This document shows positions 18,060 to 26,345 of a DNA stretch of 64,000 nt, piece by piece. The stretch's first letter is position 1, and each line of letters opens with the position of its first letter. Origin of the DNA: JABMNT01 sp048262255. Lineage in GTDB: Bacteria; Pseudomonadota; Alphaproteobacteria; Rhodospirillales; Casp-alpha2. The stretch is taken from the NCBI GenBank assembly GCA_048262255.1, contig JBLXFH010000006.1:101212-165211 (forward strand), read 5' to 3'. Both the position numbers and the translations under genes were made by a program. Under the pieces are notes generated by a model. That model did no database searches. It had not been told where the DNA came from and was given only the letters and a program-made list of their open reading frames with translations.

Positions 18060-18192
18060 TTGACCAAGACGGACTTGTCTTAGTACAGTGCCTTCGCAGC
18101 TTAGCTGAAAGAAGACATTTCAGGCGAGTTTAACAGGGACGTGGTGTTAAAAAAATCAGAGGGCTGTCGGTAACGACAGCCCTTAATTAATT
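18060..18192 (+). ncRNA. Candidate small RNA or terminator region
   Basis: The stretch from 17886 to 18298 has no recognisable gene. It holds TTGACC at 18060, a weak -10-like TAGTAC at 18081, a small CAGC-TTA-GCTG hairpin, and a perfect 10-bp stem at 18160-18169/18174-18183 capped by GTAA, followed by TTAATTAATT. This could be a short plus-strand transcript. On the minus strand the same stem is followed after about five bases by seven T bases, so it may simply be a second terminator for hsp20. Confidence 0.25.
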
Positions 18193-18235
18193 GGCGCTTT
18201 CCATTTGTGGCCCGGTTTTTTCCGAGAATACAGAC

Positions 18236-18272
18236 TTAAAAAAAAGCGCGCCCCACAATAGAGGGCGCGCCT
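18236..18272 (-). terminator. Intrinsic terminator of the hsp20 gene
   Basis: On the minus strand an 8-bp GCGCGCCC stem (18246-18253/18263-18270) is followed directly by a run of eight T bases. It lies 26 bases after the hsp20 stop. Confidence 0.85.
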
Positions 18273-18298
18273 TCGGCATATCTGACGAGGGGGAGGCG

Positions 18299-18751
18299 TC
18301 AGGCAGCCTTTTTATGCTCAAGAGCTTGTGTTGCGATGTTGATTTTGCGCGGTTTTTTCTCTTCTGGAACTTCTCTGACAAGTTCGATCGTCAACAATCC
18401 ATTGCTTAGGTCCGCTCCGGTGACTTTAATATGGTCCGCGATTTCAAAGCGCCGTTCAAAGGCTCTGCCAGCAATGCCGCGGTGCAGATAACTGACGTCC
18501 TGATTGTCGTCGCTTTCGAGCTTTCCGGATACAACAAGCGTGTTTTCGTGGGTTGTGATGTCCAGATCCTTGTCCTTGAAACCGGCGACAGCAAGGGTAA
18601 TTCGGTATTGGTCATCGTTGACCTGTTCAATGTTGTAAGGCGGGTAAGCCTGAGCGTTTGAATCCCATTCAGAAGCGGTTCTCATGAGCTGCTGAACGCG
18701 GTCGAAGCCAACAGAGTGACGGAACAAGGGGGATAAATCGAGTGTACGCAT
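18299..18751 (-). CDS. Small heat-shock protein, Hsp20/IbpA family
   Basis: Holdase chaperone that binds unfolding proteins. The N-terminus MRTLDLSPLFRHSVGFDRVQQL is the classical IbpA-like opening. The alpha-crystallin domain spans about residues 35-125 (PPYNIEQVNDDQYRITLAVAGFKDKDLDI, HRGIAGRAFERRFEIADHIKV). I place the start at ATG 18751 rather than 18757: the AAGGAG site (18761-18766) is only three bases from the first ATG but nine from the second. The leader folds into three hairpins, the last closing over the ribosome site, which suggests temperature control of translation. Confidence 0.9.
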   Translation of the reverse strand: MRTLDLSPLFRHSVGFDRVQQLMRTASEWDSNAQAYPPYNIEQVNDDQYRITLAVAGFKDKDLDITTHENTLVVSGKLESDDNQDVSYLHRGIAGRAFERRFEIADHIKVTGADLSNGLLTIELVREVPEEKKPRKINIATQALEHKKAA

Positions 18752-18753
18752 AG

Positions 18754-18833
18754 CCATATTCTCCTTAATGAGCGACATGGATCACGAGGCTGCAAAATTG
18801 CCAACCTCAACAATTATGCCCGGAATCTCGGGC
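18754..18833 (-). promoter_or_regulatory. ROSE-like RNA thermometer in the hsp20 leader
   Basis: Read on the minus strand, three hairpins follow each other: GCCCG/CGGGC (18818-18833), GAGG/CCTC with an inner GCA/TGC (18786-18808), and a 27-base hairpin (18754-18780). The last pairs CCATGT with the ATATGG region and buries the AAGGAG ribosome site and first ATG. Its 5' arm contains TCGCT, matching the U(U/C)GCU motif known from ROSE elements of rhizobial small heat-shock genes. The imperfect pairing between TCGCT and the AGGAGA site is the expected temperature-sensitive part. The fold was done by hand. Confidence 0.6.
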
Positions 18834-18930
18834 GGTTCAGTCGGTGAACCCTCAATAGGCATTCACTAACAGAACAGATGTAGGAAGATTGATTTTTGCC
18901 CGCAAGGGGGAAGGCGGAAAAAATGAAAGG

Positions 18931-20790
18931 TTATTCGGCGGCAGCCAGTTCGGCTTCCCGCCAGACAACTTCATAGAGAGTCGGGTCTTCATCAAACCCC
19001 TTCATGGCGTAACCGCCCCGGTTGATGAATTTATAATCTTTGCCGACGCAAATGCCGCGAACGATATCGGAAACGAAAATTTCATCGGCCTGGGCCTTGT
19101 CAACAATCCTTGCCGACATCTGCACGACGGTGCCGAACAGGTCGTTGTCCTCGGCAATCGGTTCTCCGGCGTTTAGGCCTATTTTCAAATGCAGGGGTAA
19201 ATCCGGGTTCTGCTGGTTGTGGATCATCGTCTGGCGCTGCATCTGGATCGCCGCATCAACACTGTCGGTAATGCGTGAGAAAGAGGCCATGATCCCATCG
19301 CCCGTATGTTTGATCTCTTTGCCATTGCAGTCCGTCAGGGCATCACGCACAACCCGGTTGTGCGCACGGACAACCTTTTGCGCTCCGGCATCCCCGAGGG
19401 ACTGGGTCATCGCCGTCGAGCCGGCAATGTCGGTGAAAAGAACCGTAACCGGCCCGGCCTGCTCGGCTTTCTGTTTGGGTTTATTCCATTCCTGCAGGGC
19501 GCTTTGCATATGCCGACCGGCGGCGTCTTCATCCTGATAATAGGTGTTCATGGCATTGCGTCCCGCCTGGAACATTTGCATGTAACGGGGATCCTGCATC
19601 AGATAATCTTCATATTTTCCGGCGAAAGTCGAGGCATGGGATTTTTTGAAGCCCATCACCCGAACGCTATCGGCCAAAACCTTGTCGCGCGATTTGATGT
19701 CGAGGTTGCGTGTCTGGGCCAGGGTTTCACAAGCGCCAGCCAAAAACAGATTCACGCCGAATTTATTAAAATTATCGAGTTTCTTATGGTCGGCATTTGC
19801 GCCATCCAGAGTATTTGTCAGAAATTCCATCATGTATTTTTTTTGTTTTTCTGCATGTGGCGACAGGGTCTCTACGGCTTCGCGTCCGTCGACGTCCAGA
19901 GTGCCATCCTGTTTGCCCGCCTCATCACCGGAAATGGCAGCTTTCAAGCGTTCATCCGTCGCTGATTCCTCAGCTGATTTTTGCGCATCGTCGATTTTGA
20001 ATTCGTCAATACCATCCATGGCCTTATCAAGGTCGCTCTGGTTTTTCTGGGCGGCCGACATCCCCGGCTTGTTGGCATTAGCCTGAGCCGTTTGCGCATT
20101 TTTTGCAGCCCGTGCTTTTTTTGCCTTTTCCCTGGCTTCGCGTTCACTGAGGGTTGTCCCCTTGAGTTGGGTAACAGCAAGACTGGCGGCGCTCAGAATA
20201 AATGTGGAAACAAAAACGATGAACAGGACGTTGGATTCAAAATTCCCCTGCATGCGGTTGCCGAACAGAATGGTTCCGTGCAACACATTGGAGGTGACAA
20301 CTGTAAAGATTGCGGCCAAAAGAATGCTGACCAGTGTGACGACCAGCAGTTTTGTTAAAAGCCCGACAATGGTTGTTTTTTTACCTGAGGTCTTTTTTTT
20401 CTTTTTCTTTTTTGGCGCGTCTTCAAAATTATCGTCACCCCAATCGTCCGAGCCAAAGGAGCCGCCATATTCATCACCATCGTCGTCTTCGTCTGCCGCA
20501 TCCAGCCAACTGTCCTTATTGCCGCCAGAAGCAGATTCCGTTTCTTCGGTACTGGTATCACGGCCCGCCGCGGGAATAACGGCGCTTTTGTAAATGACAT
20601 AGTCGCGATGGGTGCTCTCCGCCGGATCATAAACCTCGCGGATCACTTTTACGGCGTCAATACCAGGCTGACGATCAAGCTGTTTGCCTTCTTCAACGGC
20701 CATTTCTTTCTGCCCGGATTCAAACTGGGCATGAATACTCCATCGGCTGCCTTGGAGGACATGAACTTCATAGTGGGTCTGGATCGGCAT
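18931..20790 (-). CDS. Membrane-bound class III adenylate/guanylate cyclase
   Basis: A protein of about 619 residues. Order: an N-terminal soluble region (QTHYEVHVLQGSRWSIHAQFESG), a very acidic stretch, a run of seven Lys, two membrane helices (about 144-166 and 187-209), a charged helical linker with Lys/Ala repeats, and a C-terminal cyclase homology domain from about residue 440. There, VTVLFTDIAGST carries the first metal Asp, and EIKHTGDGIMASF carries the second Asp and the purine-selecting Lys. The product is most likely cAMP. I chose ATG 20790 (MPIQTHYE) because GAGGGG precedes it; an upstream ATG at 20811 is the alternative. Confidence 0.8.
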   Translation of the reverse strand: MPIQTHYEVHVLQGSRWSIHAQFESGQKEMAVEEGKQLDRQPGIDAVKVIREVYDPAESTHRDYVIYKSAVIPAAGRDTSTEETESASGGNKDSWLDAADEDDDGDEYGGSFGSDDWGDDNFEDAPKKKKKKKTSGKKTTIVGLLTKLLVVTLVSILLAAIFTVVTSNVLHGTILFGNRMQGNFESNVLFIVFVSTFILSAASLAVTQLKGTTLSEREAREKAKKARAAKNAQTAQANANKPGMSAAQKNQSDLDKAMDGIDEFKIDDAQKSAEESATDERLKAAISGDEAGKQDGTLDVDGREAVETLSPHAEKQKKYMMEFLTNTLDGANADHKKLDNFNKFGVNLFLAGACETLAQTRNLDIKSRDKVLADSVRVMGFKKSHASTFAGKYEDYLMQDPRYMQMFQAGRNAMNTYYQDEDAAGRHMQSALQEWNKPKQKAEQAGPVTVLFTDIAGSTAMTQSLGDAGAQKVVRAHNRVVRDALTDCNGKEIKHTGDGIMASFSRITDSVDAAIQMQRQTMIHNQQNPDLPLHLKIGLNAGEPIAEDNDLFGTVVQMSARIVDKAQADEIFVSDIVRGICVGKDYKFINRGGYAMKGFDEDPTLYEVVWREAELAAAE

Positions 20791-20987
20791 TGGCCCCTCA
20801 TCAATTAGCAACCATAATCAGTATCCGGATAAACTTAATTATCACAGTGGGATAACGGTTTCACCTAATCAATAACAAACAATAGCAAGATAATAAACTT
20901 TTTGGGTAAAAAAAGGCACCCATTTGTTCAATATTAGCAAAACGCAAATTCGACGACAATTGGCTTAATGGTAAGTGAAAATGGTTA

Positions 20988-21017
20988 AGAAAAAACGCCC
21001 GGTAGGGCGTTTTTTAA
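20988..21017. terminator. Bidirectional intrinsic terminator near rpmE
   Basis: A6-CGCCC (20990-21000) pairs with GGGCG-T6 (21005-21015) around the loop GGTA. It ends rpmE on the minus strand and could also stop plus-strand transcription. The remaining 180 bases up to the cyclase start hold only AT-rich sequence. Confidence 0.87.
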
Positions 21018-21068
21018 ATCTTACAGGTCCGTCTTTACGAAACGAACACAAAAAAACAAAGCAAATGC

Positions 21069-21293
21069 TTAGTTTTTGAGGCCCAGGTTTGCAAAGCGCT
21101 TGTTGAATTTTGCCAGCTGCCCGCCGCTATCAAGCAGACGATGAACACCGGTCCAAGCCGGATGGGTCTTCGGATCGACGTCCAGTTTGAGGACGTCACC
21201 TTCACTGCCCCATGTCGAACGGGTCTCGTAGGTTGAGCCATCGGTCATTTGAACCGTAATGGTATGGTAATTTGGATGAGTGTCTTTTTTCAT
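21069..21293 (-). CDS. rpmE: 50S ribosomal protein L31
   Basis: The 74-residue product starts MKKDTHPNYHTITVQMTDGSTYETRSTWG and contains DPKTHPAWTG, the standard alphaproteobacterial L31. It lacks the CxxC zinc motif, so it is the zinc-free type. Start ATG 21293 is set by GGAG seven bases upstream; ATG 21299 is too close to it. It ends before the terminator at 20990-21015. Confidence 0.93.
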   Translation of the reverse strand: MKKDTHPNYHTITVQMTDGSTYETRSTWGSEGDVLKLDVDPKTHPAWTGVHRLLDSGGQLAKFNKRFANLGLKN

Positions 21294-21345
21294 AATCATG
21301 CTCCGGAAATCAAGGCGCCCTATATATGCGAGGTTTCCTTGTTGA

Positions 21346-22557
21346 TCAAGCGGACTTTTCCTTTTGTGCCGCCTTTTTACCATCTTGCATTTTGAAAGCA
21401 GGCCATGCGACCAATGTCAGAACCAAAACCAGGGCCATAACCGCCGCGCCACCAAAATAAGGCCAGTTCATGCCGAAAGCCGAAAACAGCAGGCCTGCCC
21501 ATGCCGGTCCACCGACACGGGCCAGGGTGGTGGCAGACCGGGTTACACCCATCATGGCTCCTTGTTCCTCTTCATTGGTGCGCAACGAGATCAGGCTGTT
21601 GAGGGACGGGGAGATGACGGAAAACCCGTAAGTGGCTATCATCATCGCCGTAATGAGCAGCCACAATTCTGTCGAAAAGGGGATAAGCAGCATACCGACG
21701 ACAAGGGCAAGGGCGCCCTGAATGAGTAAATTGGCTTCCCCGAACCGCTTGGCCATACGGCCGATGAGGCCACCTTGCATGGCGGCACTAAGCAGTCCGA
21801 TCAGGGCAAACAGATAGCCGTTTTGTTCCGGCCCCCAGCCAAACTGGCGGCGTGACCAGAGCGCAAAGGTTGCTTCAATGCCGGAAAAGGCAAAGATCGA
21901 GAGAAACGACAAGATCAGCAACAGGCGTATATTCGGATCTGCAAAAGCGGACCGGAATTGTTGAAAACGGGATGTTCGGGGTTTCTCTGCAATGCGGGCC
22001 CTGACCTCTAGAGAAAGGGATTCTTTCAAGGCAAAAAGGCCAAAAATCAAAGCCACGGCAGACAGGCCAGCCGCCGCAAATGCGGGGCTTTGGAAATCGG
22101 CATTGGCCGGATCGCTGCCCGCCATAATACCGCCAATGGCGGGCCCCATGATGAAGCCAAGGCCAAAGGCCGCGCCGACAATGCCCATGCCTTTGGCCCG
22201 ATTTTCCCGGGTTGTCACATCGGCAACGTAGGCAAATGCAGCAGAAATGTTTCCGGCCATAAAGCCGCTGGCGGCGCGCGCAGCGAACAGAACCCAGAGG
22301 TTTTCCGCCAACCCCAGGCATACATACGTGACCACAGCGCCGGCCAGACTGATAAGCAGGATCGGTCGGCGGCCATAGCGGTCACTGGCCCGCCCCCAAA
22401 TGGGCGCTGCAATAAACTGGGCCAGAGAATAGATGGCCATAATCAGGCCAACTTCAAAAGGACTGGCCTGAAAATATTCTGCATAAAAGGGCAGCAGAGG
22501 GATGATAATCCCGAAACCGATTAGGTCGATAACGACGACAAGAAAAAGAACAAACAT
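21346..22557 (-). CDS. Major facilitator superfamily transporter, TetA-like DHA1 group
   Basis: A 403-residue integral membrane protein with about twelve hydrophobic helices. Motif A is clear as GRASDRYGRRPILL between helices 2 and 3, and the first helix VLFLVVVIDLIGFGIIIPLLPFY matches the TetA/DHA1 drug-proton antiporters. A similar loop (GRMAKRFGE) lies in the second half. The substrate is unknown; close homologues are often annotated as tetracycline exporters without evidence. The Lys-rich tail (KMQDGKKAAQKEKSA) ends about 50 bases before the rpmE start. Confidence 0.85.
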   Translation of the reverse strand: MFVLFLVVVIDLIGFGIIIPLLPFYAEYFQASPFEVGLIMAIYSLAQFIAAPIWGRASDRYGRRPILLISLAGAVVTYVCLGLAENLWVLFAARAASGFMAGNISAAFAYVADVTTRENRAKGMGIVGAAFGLGFIMGPAIGGIMAGSDPANADFQSPAFAAAGLSAVALIFGLFALKESLSLEVRARIAEKPRTSRFQQFRSAFADPNIRLLLILSFLSIFAFSGIEATFALWSRRQFGWGPEQNGYLFALIGLLSAAMQGGLIGRMAKRFGEANLLIQGALALVVGMLLIPFSTELWLLITAMMIATYGFSVISPSLNSLISLRTNEEEQGAMMGVTRSATTLARVGGPAWAGLLFSAFGMNWPYFGGAAVMALVLVLTLVAWPAFKMQDGKKAAQKEKSA

Positions 22558-22590
22558 GTTTGAGTTATAAGCCTACTTACCAGGGCGACG

Positions 22591-23952
22591 TTAGCGTTGC
22601 GTCAGTTTGAGTTCAATGCGGCGATTACGCAGTTTAGATATCTCATCATTGTGGTCGTCGATGGGGTGGAACTCGCCAAAACCCGCAGCGACCAGACGGT
22701 CCGTCGGCAAACCGGCCTTGATCAGGTGTTTAACCACGGAAATTGCCCGGGCCGTGGAAAGCTCCCAGTTGGAGGGATAGCGGGCGGTATTGATGGGGTC
22801 GTTGTCCGTATGACCGTCGACCCGTAAAATCCAGTCGATTTCACCAGGAATTTCGAGGGCAATTTCCAGGAGCGTAGTTGCCAGTTGATCCAGCTGTTCC
22901 TGCCCGGCGAGGCCGATTTCCGCCTCGCTTTTGGCGAAAAGCACCTCCGACTGGAATACAAAACGATCGCCAACAATGCGTACGCCCTGGTGCTTGCCGA
23001 GCACTTCGCGAAGGCGACCGAAAAATTCAGACCTGTAGCGCGAAAGTTCCTGAACCTTGCTGGCAAGAGCGGCGTTCAGGCGTTTGCCCAGATTAGCGAT
23101 CTGAACGTTTTGCTTTTCGGCTTCGGCCTCTGAAATATCGAGGGCTTTTTTAAGTTCGGCCAATTGTGTTCGCATGGCTGAAATTTGCTGGTTGAGTAAG
23201 GCCACTTCGGCGCGCGCACTGTTGGACAATTCTTTTTCGGCGATCAGAGACTGGCCGCTTTCTTGCAGTTTTCCGGCCATTTCCGATATTTTCGTTTCCA
23301 TTTCCTTTTTCAGGGCATCAAGAAGAATGACCTCGCGCTCGAGATTGGCAATCTTCTGGATTTGTTCGCGGGTTGCCGCTTCGGCTTCCGCCAGGCTGAC
23401 TTTGGAAATTTCAGCTTCTTTTTCCATGGTGGCAATTTTTTCGGCAGAATCCGCAGACCGCTTTTGCAGGATTGCGATTTCTGCCTGAGCTTCCGCCAGC
23501 TTCTGGCTCAGTTCGGACATTTGCAGGGCTGTATCCGTGGCCTCCGATCGCAAGGACAGAATGGTCGAAAAAGAGGCCTGAGCGTCGGCTTCCAGTTTGG
23601 CAATCTCTTCTTCCGCTTCGATAGCATTCTTGCGCAAGAGGGACACAGAGGTTCTCAGTTCGTCACGCTGTGCGACTGAAGCTTGCAGCTCGTCAGAAAT
23701 TTGCGACAGGTTGTCGCGCATGTCGGCATTGGTTTTTCGCTCAAGGGATAAAAGCTCGGCCAGTTCATTGGCCTGAATTTTCAGCTTGTCGAGAGCCTGA
23801 TCACGGCCCGACAAGGCTTCGCTCAGAAAGAACTGCGCCAAAACAAAGATCAGCAACAGGAACATGATGACCATGAGCAGCGTCGCCAAGGCGTCGACAA
23901 AGCCGGGCCATATATTGGTGCTGCGTTCCGCGCGTCGTGAGAGGCCTGCCAT
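22591..23952 (-). CDS. MotB/OmpA-like peptidoglycan-binding protein with long coiled coil
   Basis: Begins with one membrane helix (WPGFVDALATLLMVIMFLLLIFVLAQFFLSEAL, about 16-48) carrying the MotB-type Asp (D22) near its N-terminal end. About 260 residues of Glu/Ala/Lys-rich coiled coil follow, then a C-terminal OmpA/MotB domain (LRVDGHTDNDPINTARYPSNWELSTARAISVVKHLI) that would grip peptidoglycan. It follows the ExbB/MotA-like gene by 18 bases and probably forms a proton-driven stator pair with it. Flagellar genes are absent, so this is not the flagellar MotB itself. Confidence 0.8.
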   Translation of the reverse strand: MAGLSRRAERSTNIWPGFVDALATLLMVIMFLLLIFVLAQFFLSEALSGRDQALDKLKIQANELAELLSLERKTNADMRDNLSQISDELQASVAQRDELRTSVSLLRKNAIEAEEEIAKLEADAQASFSTILSLRSEATDTALQMSELSQKLAEAQAEIAILQKRSADSAEKIATMEKEAEISKVSLAEAEAATREQIQKIANLEREVILLDALKKEMETKISEMAGKLQESGQSLIAEKELSNSARAEVALLNQQISAMRTQLAELKKALDISEAEAEKQNVQIANLGKRLNAALASKVQELSRYRSEFFGRLREVLGKHQGVRIVGDRFVFQSEVLFAKSEAEIGLAGQEQLDQLATTLLEIALEIPGEIDWILRVDGHTDNDPINTARYPSNWELSTARAISVVKHLIKAGLPTDRLVAAGFGEFHPIDDHNDEISKLRNRRIELKLTQR

Positions 23953-23970
23953 GGGGCCTCCTATGGCCTT

Positions 23971-25131
23971 TTAGGTGTCACGGCCATCACCCGTGGCAGC
24001 AGCGATCAGGCGGGCGACAAGTTTGATTTCGCTGCGAATTTGCTGGGTTGTGTCTTCGCGCCCGGATTTCAGGTCCTCGACGAGACGCGACACATAGACA
24101 TCCAGATTCCTGAGATGCATGCGGCTTGTTTCATCAAGGCCTGCGGCCTGGGATGTGCCATTGGCCATTTGTGCGAGGATAGGCTTTAGCTCAACCTGCG
24201 TTTCGGCAAGACTGCGCATCAGGGTTTGCTGGGTGCGCATATGATCCGTCAGGGCTTCAAGTTTGTCACCAACCCCTATAAGATGACTATCAACGGCAAT
24301 CCGGCTTTCTTCACCGCGCGCCAGAGTGCGCTGCAGGTTCTCCAGGCTCTCCGCTGTTTGTTCGAGAAGGGCCTGCACATAGGCAGGCACGGATTGCTCA
24401 CCATCGGAAGAGCCTATGCCGCCTGACGAAAGGCGGGTCACCGTCGAAAGCCATTCTTCCAGGTCGTTGTAGAAACGGTTTTGCGCCTGATTGGCCTGCA
24501 GATCCAGAAAACCGAGAATGAGCGACCCGGCAAGACCGAACAGGGATGAGGAAAAGGCCGTTCCCATGCCTTCCATAGGAGCCTGCAGGCCGCGCTTCAG
24601 ATCGCTGAATATGGCACCGGCATCACCGCCGTTGACTGCCAGACTGCCAATCACGTTGCTTATGGAACTGACTGTGCCAAGCAATCCCCAGAAAGTCCCC
24701 AGAAGCCCCAGAAAAATCAGCAGGCCGATGGTGTAGCGTGACGTGTCACGGCTTTCATCGAGGCGAGATGCGATGCCGTCCAGGAGGGTCCGCATGGCCA
24801 TTGTAGACAACGTGAAGCGGTCACGGGCGCCAACCATGGTCGCCATGGGGGCGAGAAGTTTTGGCGCCGCTGATTGTGCATGGCGGGCCCGGGCACCGGA
24901 ATCCGATGCGCTGTCACGATAGTTTTCGATCCAGGTCACTTCCGGATAAAGACGAATAACCTGACGGAAATTGTAAATAATGCCTAAAAGCAGAACCCCG
25001 ACAATCAAGCCGTTCAATGCCGGGTTTGCCATAAAGGCTTCATGGAAAGCCATGAACAGCATGGACCCGGCGGCAACCACAGCACCAAGAAACAGAAGCA
25101 TCCGTATGAGATATTGATGCGGGCGGGTCAT
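23971..25131 (-). CDS. MotA/TolQ/ExbB-like proton channel protein
   Basis: A 386-residue protein with two N-terminal helices (about 11-30 and 36-55), then a cytoplasmic loop, then two closely spaced helices at about 133-155 (IGLLIFLGLLGTFWGLLGTV) and near 195-215 (AFSSSLFGLAGSLILGFLDL). The GTFWGLLGTV and GMGTAFSSSLFGLAGS signatures are those of the TolQ/ExbB/MotA proton channel. A long soluble helical tail follows. It is the partner of the MotB-like gene downstream and lies 60 bases after an OmpA-type gene. Confidence 0.8.
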   Translation of the reverse strand: MTRPHQYLIRMLLFLGAVVAAGSMLFMAFHEAFMANPALNGLIVGVLLLGIIYNFRQVIRLYPEVTWIENYRDSASDSGARARHAQSAAPKLLAPMATMVGARDRFTLSTMAMRTLLDGIASRLDESRDTSRYTIGLLIFLGLLGTFWGLLGTVSSISNVIGSLAVNGGDAGAIFSDLKRGLQAPMEGMGTAFSSSLFGLAGSLILGFLDLQANQAQNRFYNDLEEWLSTVTRLSSGGIGSSDGEQSVPAYVQALLEQTAESLENLQRTLARGEESRIAVDSHLIGVGDKLEALTDHMRTQQTLMRSLAETQVELKPILAQMANGTSQAAGLDETSRMHLRNLDVYVSRLVEDLKSGREDTTQQIRSEIKLVARLIAAATGDGRDT

Positions 25132-25191
25132 CTGTAGACTAAGCCAGATCGCTTGTTGTGATTAAAGTTGAAATACGGCCCAGAATGTCGA

Positions 25192-26163
25192 CTAACGCTT
25201 GGCAATGTTTATATCAACCCGGTTGGCAGGTGCCTCGGACGTTTTGTCTCCTAAGGCCCTGACGTCAATGCGCGTGCTGCGAACGCCACTTTCGATCAAA
25301 AAAGACCGAACGGAAAGGGCGCGGGAAAGGGAAAGGCGGCGTGCCTTACTGGCGGATAGTCCTTCCGCTCCGGCATAAGCCATCAACTGCAGGCGCAAAT
25401 CCGTTTTGTCACGCATGCCATCGGCAATTTTCCTGAGAGGATCTTTCATGGATTCAGGAAGTTTAGTCGCGACTTCCTCAAATTCGATTTGCATTGCCCG
25501 GCCCGGAGCAATTTCGATGGCCTGGGCACCTGCATTGGCCTGCTCAGCGGAAACGGCCGGTGCGGGTGCTGCCGCAACTTTTGGCGGCGGTGGCGGTGCA
25601 TCAGACGTCTTTGCCGGCATTGGCGCTTCTGCGGTTTTCGCAGGCATTGTTTCGGACTCAGTTGATTTGTTCGGCGCTGGTGGCGGTGGCGGTGCTATGG
25701 GTTCGGCCTTGGCGACCTCCTTAGCCGGCATTGCCTGTGGTGCTGGCGCGTCGAGCTTTTTGGGAGCGGCCTTTGCAGGCGCTTCCGGCATTGTGGTTTT
25801 TGGTTCTTGCATTTTAGCCATTGAAGCCGGTTTTTGATCCGGTGCTTTCAAGGTTGTTTTGGGAGACGGGGCAGGGCGGGCCAGAACCGGGGCGTTTTTG
25901 GGAGCAACATGTAGTTCGGAAACGGGATTGGTGCGCGGTGGAATTTGCAGGCCCGAACGCGATGCCGGTCCGGGACCGGAAAGGCCACCATCCTGAATAA
26001 CGCTCAAATCAACCGTAACAGCGCCGGTTTGTGCCAGAGCCGAAGGCGTGAACGGCAAACTGCTGATGCAAACAGCCAATGCAGCCAGAGCGGATACGCT
26101 AACCGATTTTGTTATCGTTTTTGGGCGGAAAATGAACGTTTGTTCCGTCATCGGGTTCTGCAT
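25192..26163 (-). CDS. Exported OmpA-domain protein with Pro/Ala-rich linker
   Basis: A signal peptide (KSVSVSALAALAVCISSLPFTPSALAQ) is followed by about 175 residues rich in Pro, Ala and Lys, able to span the periplasm, and a C-terminal OmpA-like fold from about residue 220 (LRLQLMAYAGAEGLSASKARRLSLSRALSVRSFLIESGVRSTRIDVRALGD). The peptidoglycan-binding Asp of classic OmpA (TDxxG) is not evident: the equivalent stretch reads YAGAEG. It is the first gene of the three-gene cluster. Confidence 0.75.
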   Translation of the reverse strand: MQNPMTEQTFIFRPKTITKSVSVSALAALAVCISSLPFTPSALAQTGAVTVDLSVIQDGGLSGPGPASRSGLQIPPRTNPVSELHVAPKNAPVLARPAPSPKTTLKAPDQKPASMAKMQEPKTTMPEAPAKAAPKKLDAPAPQAMPAKEVAKAEPIAPPPPPAPNKSTESETMPAKTAEAPMPAKTSDAPPPPPKVAAAPAPAVSAEQANAGAQAIEIAPGRAMQIEFEEVATKLPESMKDPLRKIADGMRDKTDLRLQLMAYAGAEGLSASKARRLSLSRALSVRSFLIESGVRSTRIDVRALGDKTSEAPANRVDINIAKR

Positions 26164-26345
26164 CCCTTTGCATGATTTGAATCTGGGCCGCGCACACGCA
26201 GTTTAGCGCACCCAATGAGCATGCTCAACATACTTAACCGCGTGCCGACACACAACAGGTTTACCGGTTTTTTTGGGATCAGACCCGGCGATGACCCGGC
26301 CGGGTCCCATTGTTGTCCGCATGAGAAATTCAGAAGACCCGAAAT

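Noticed and set aside
26282..26306. GACCCGG/CCGGGTC dyad downstream of suhB
   Set aside because: Followed by A rather than T bases on the suhB strand, so it does not look like an intrinsic terminator.
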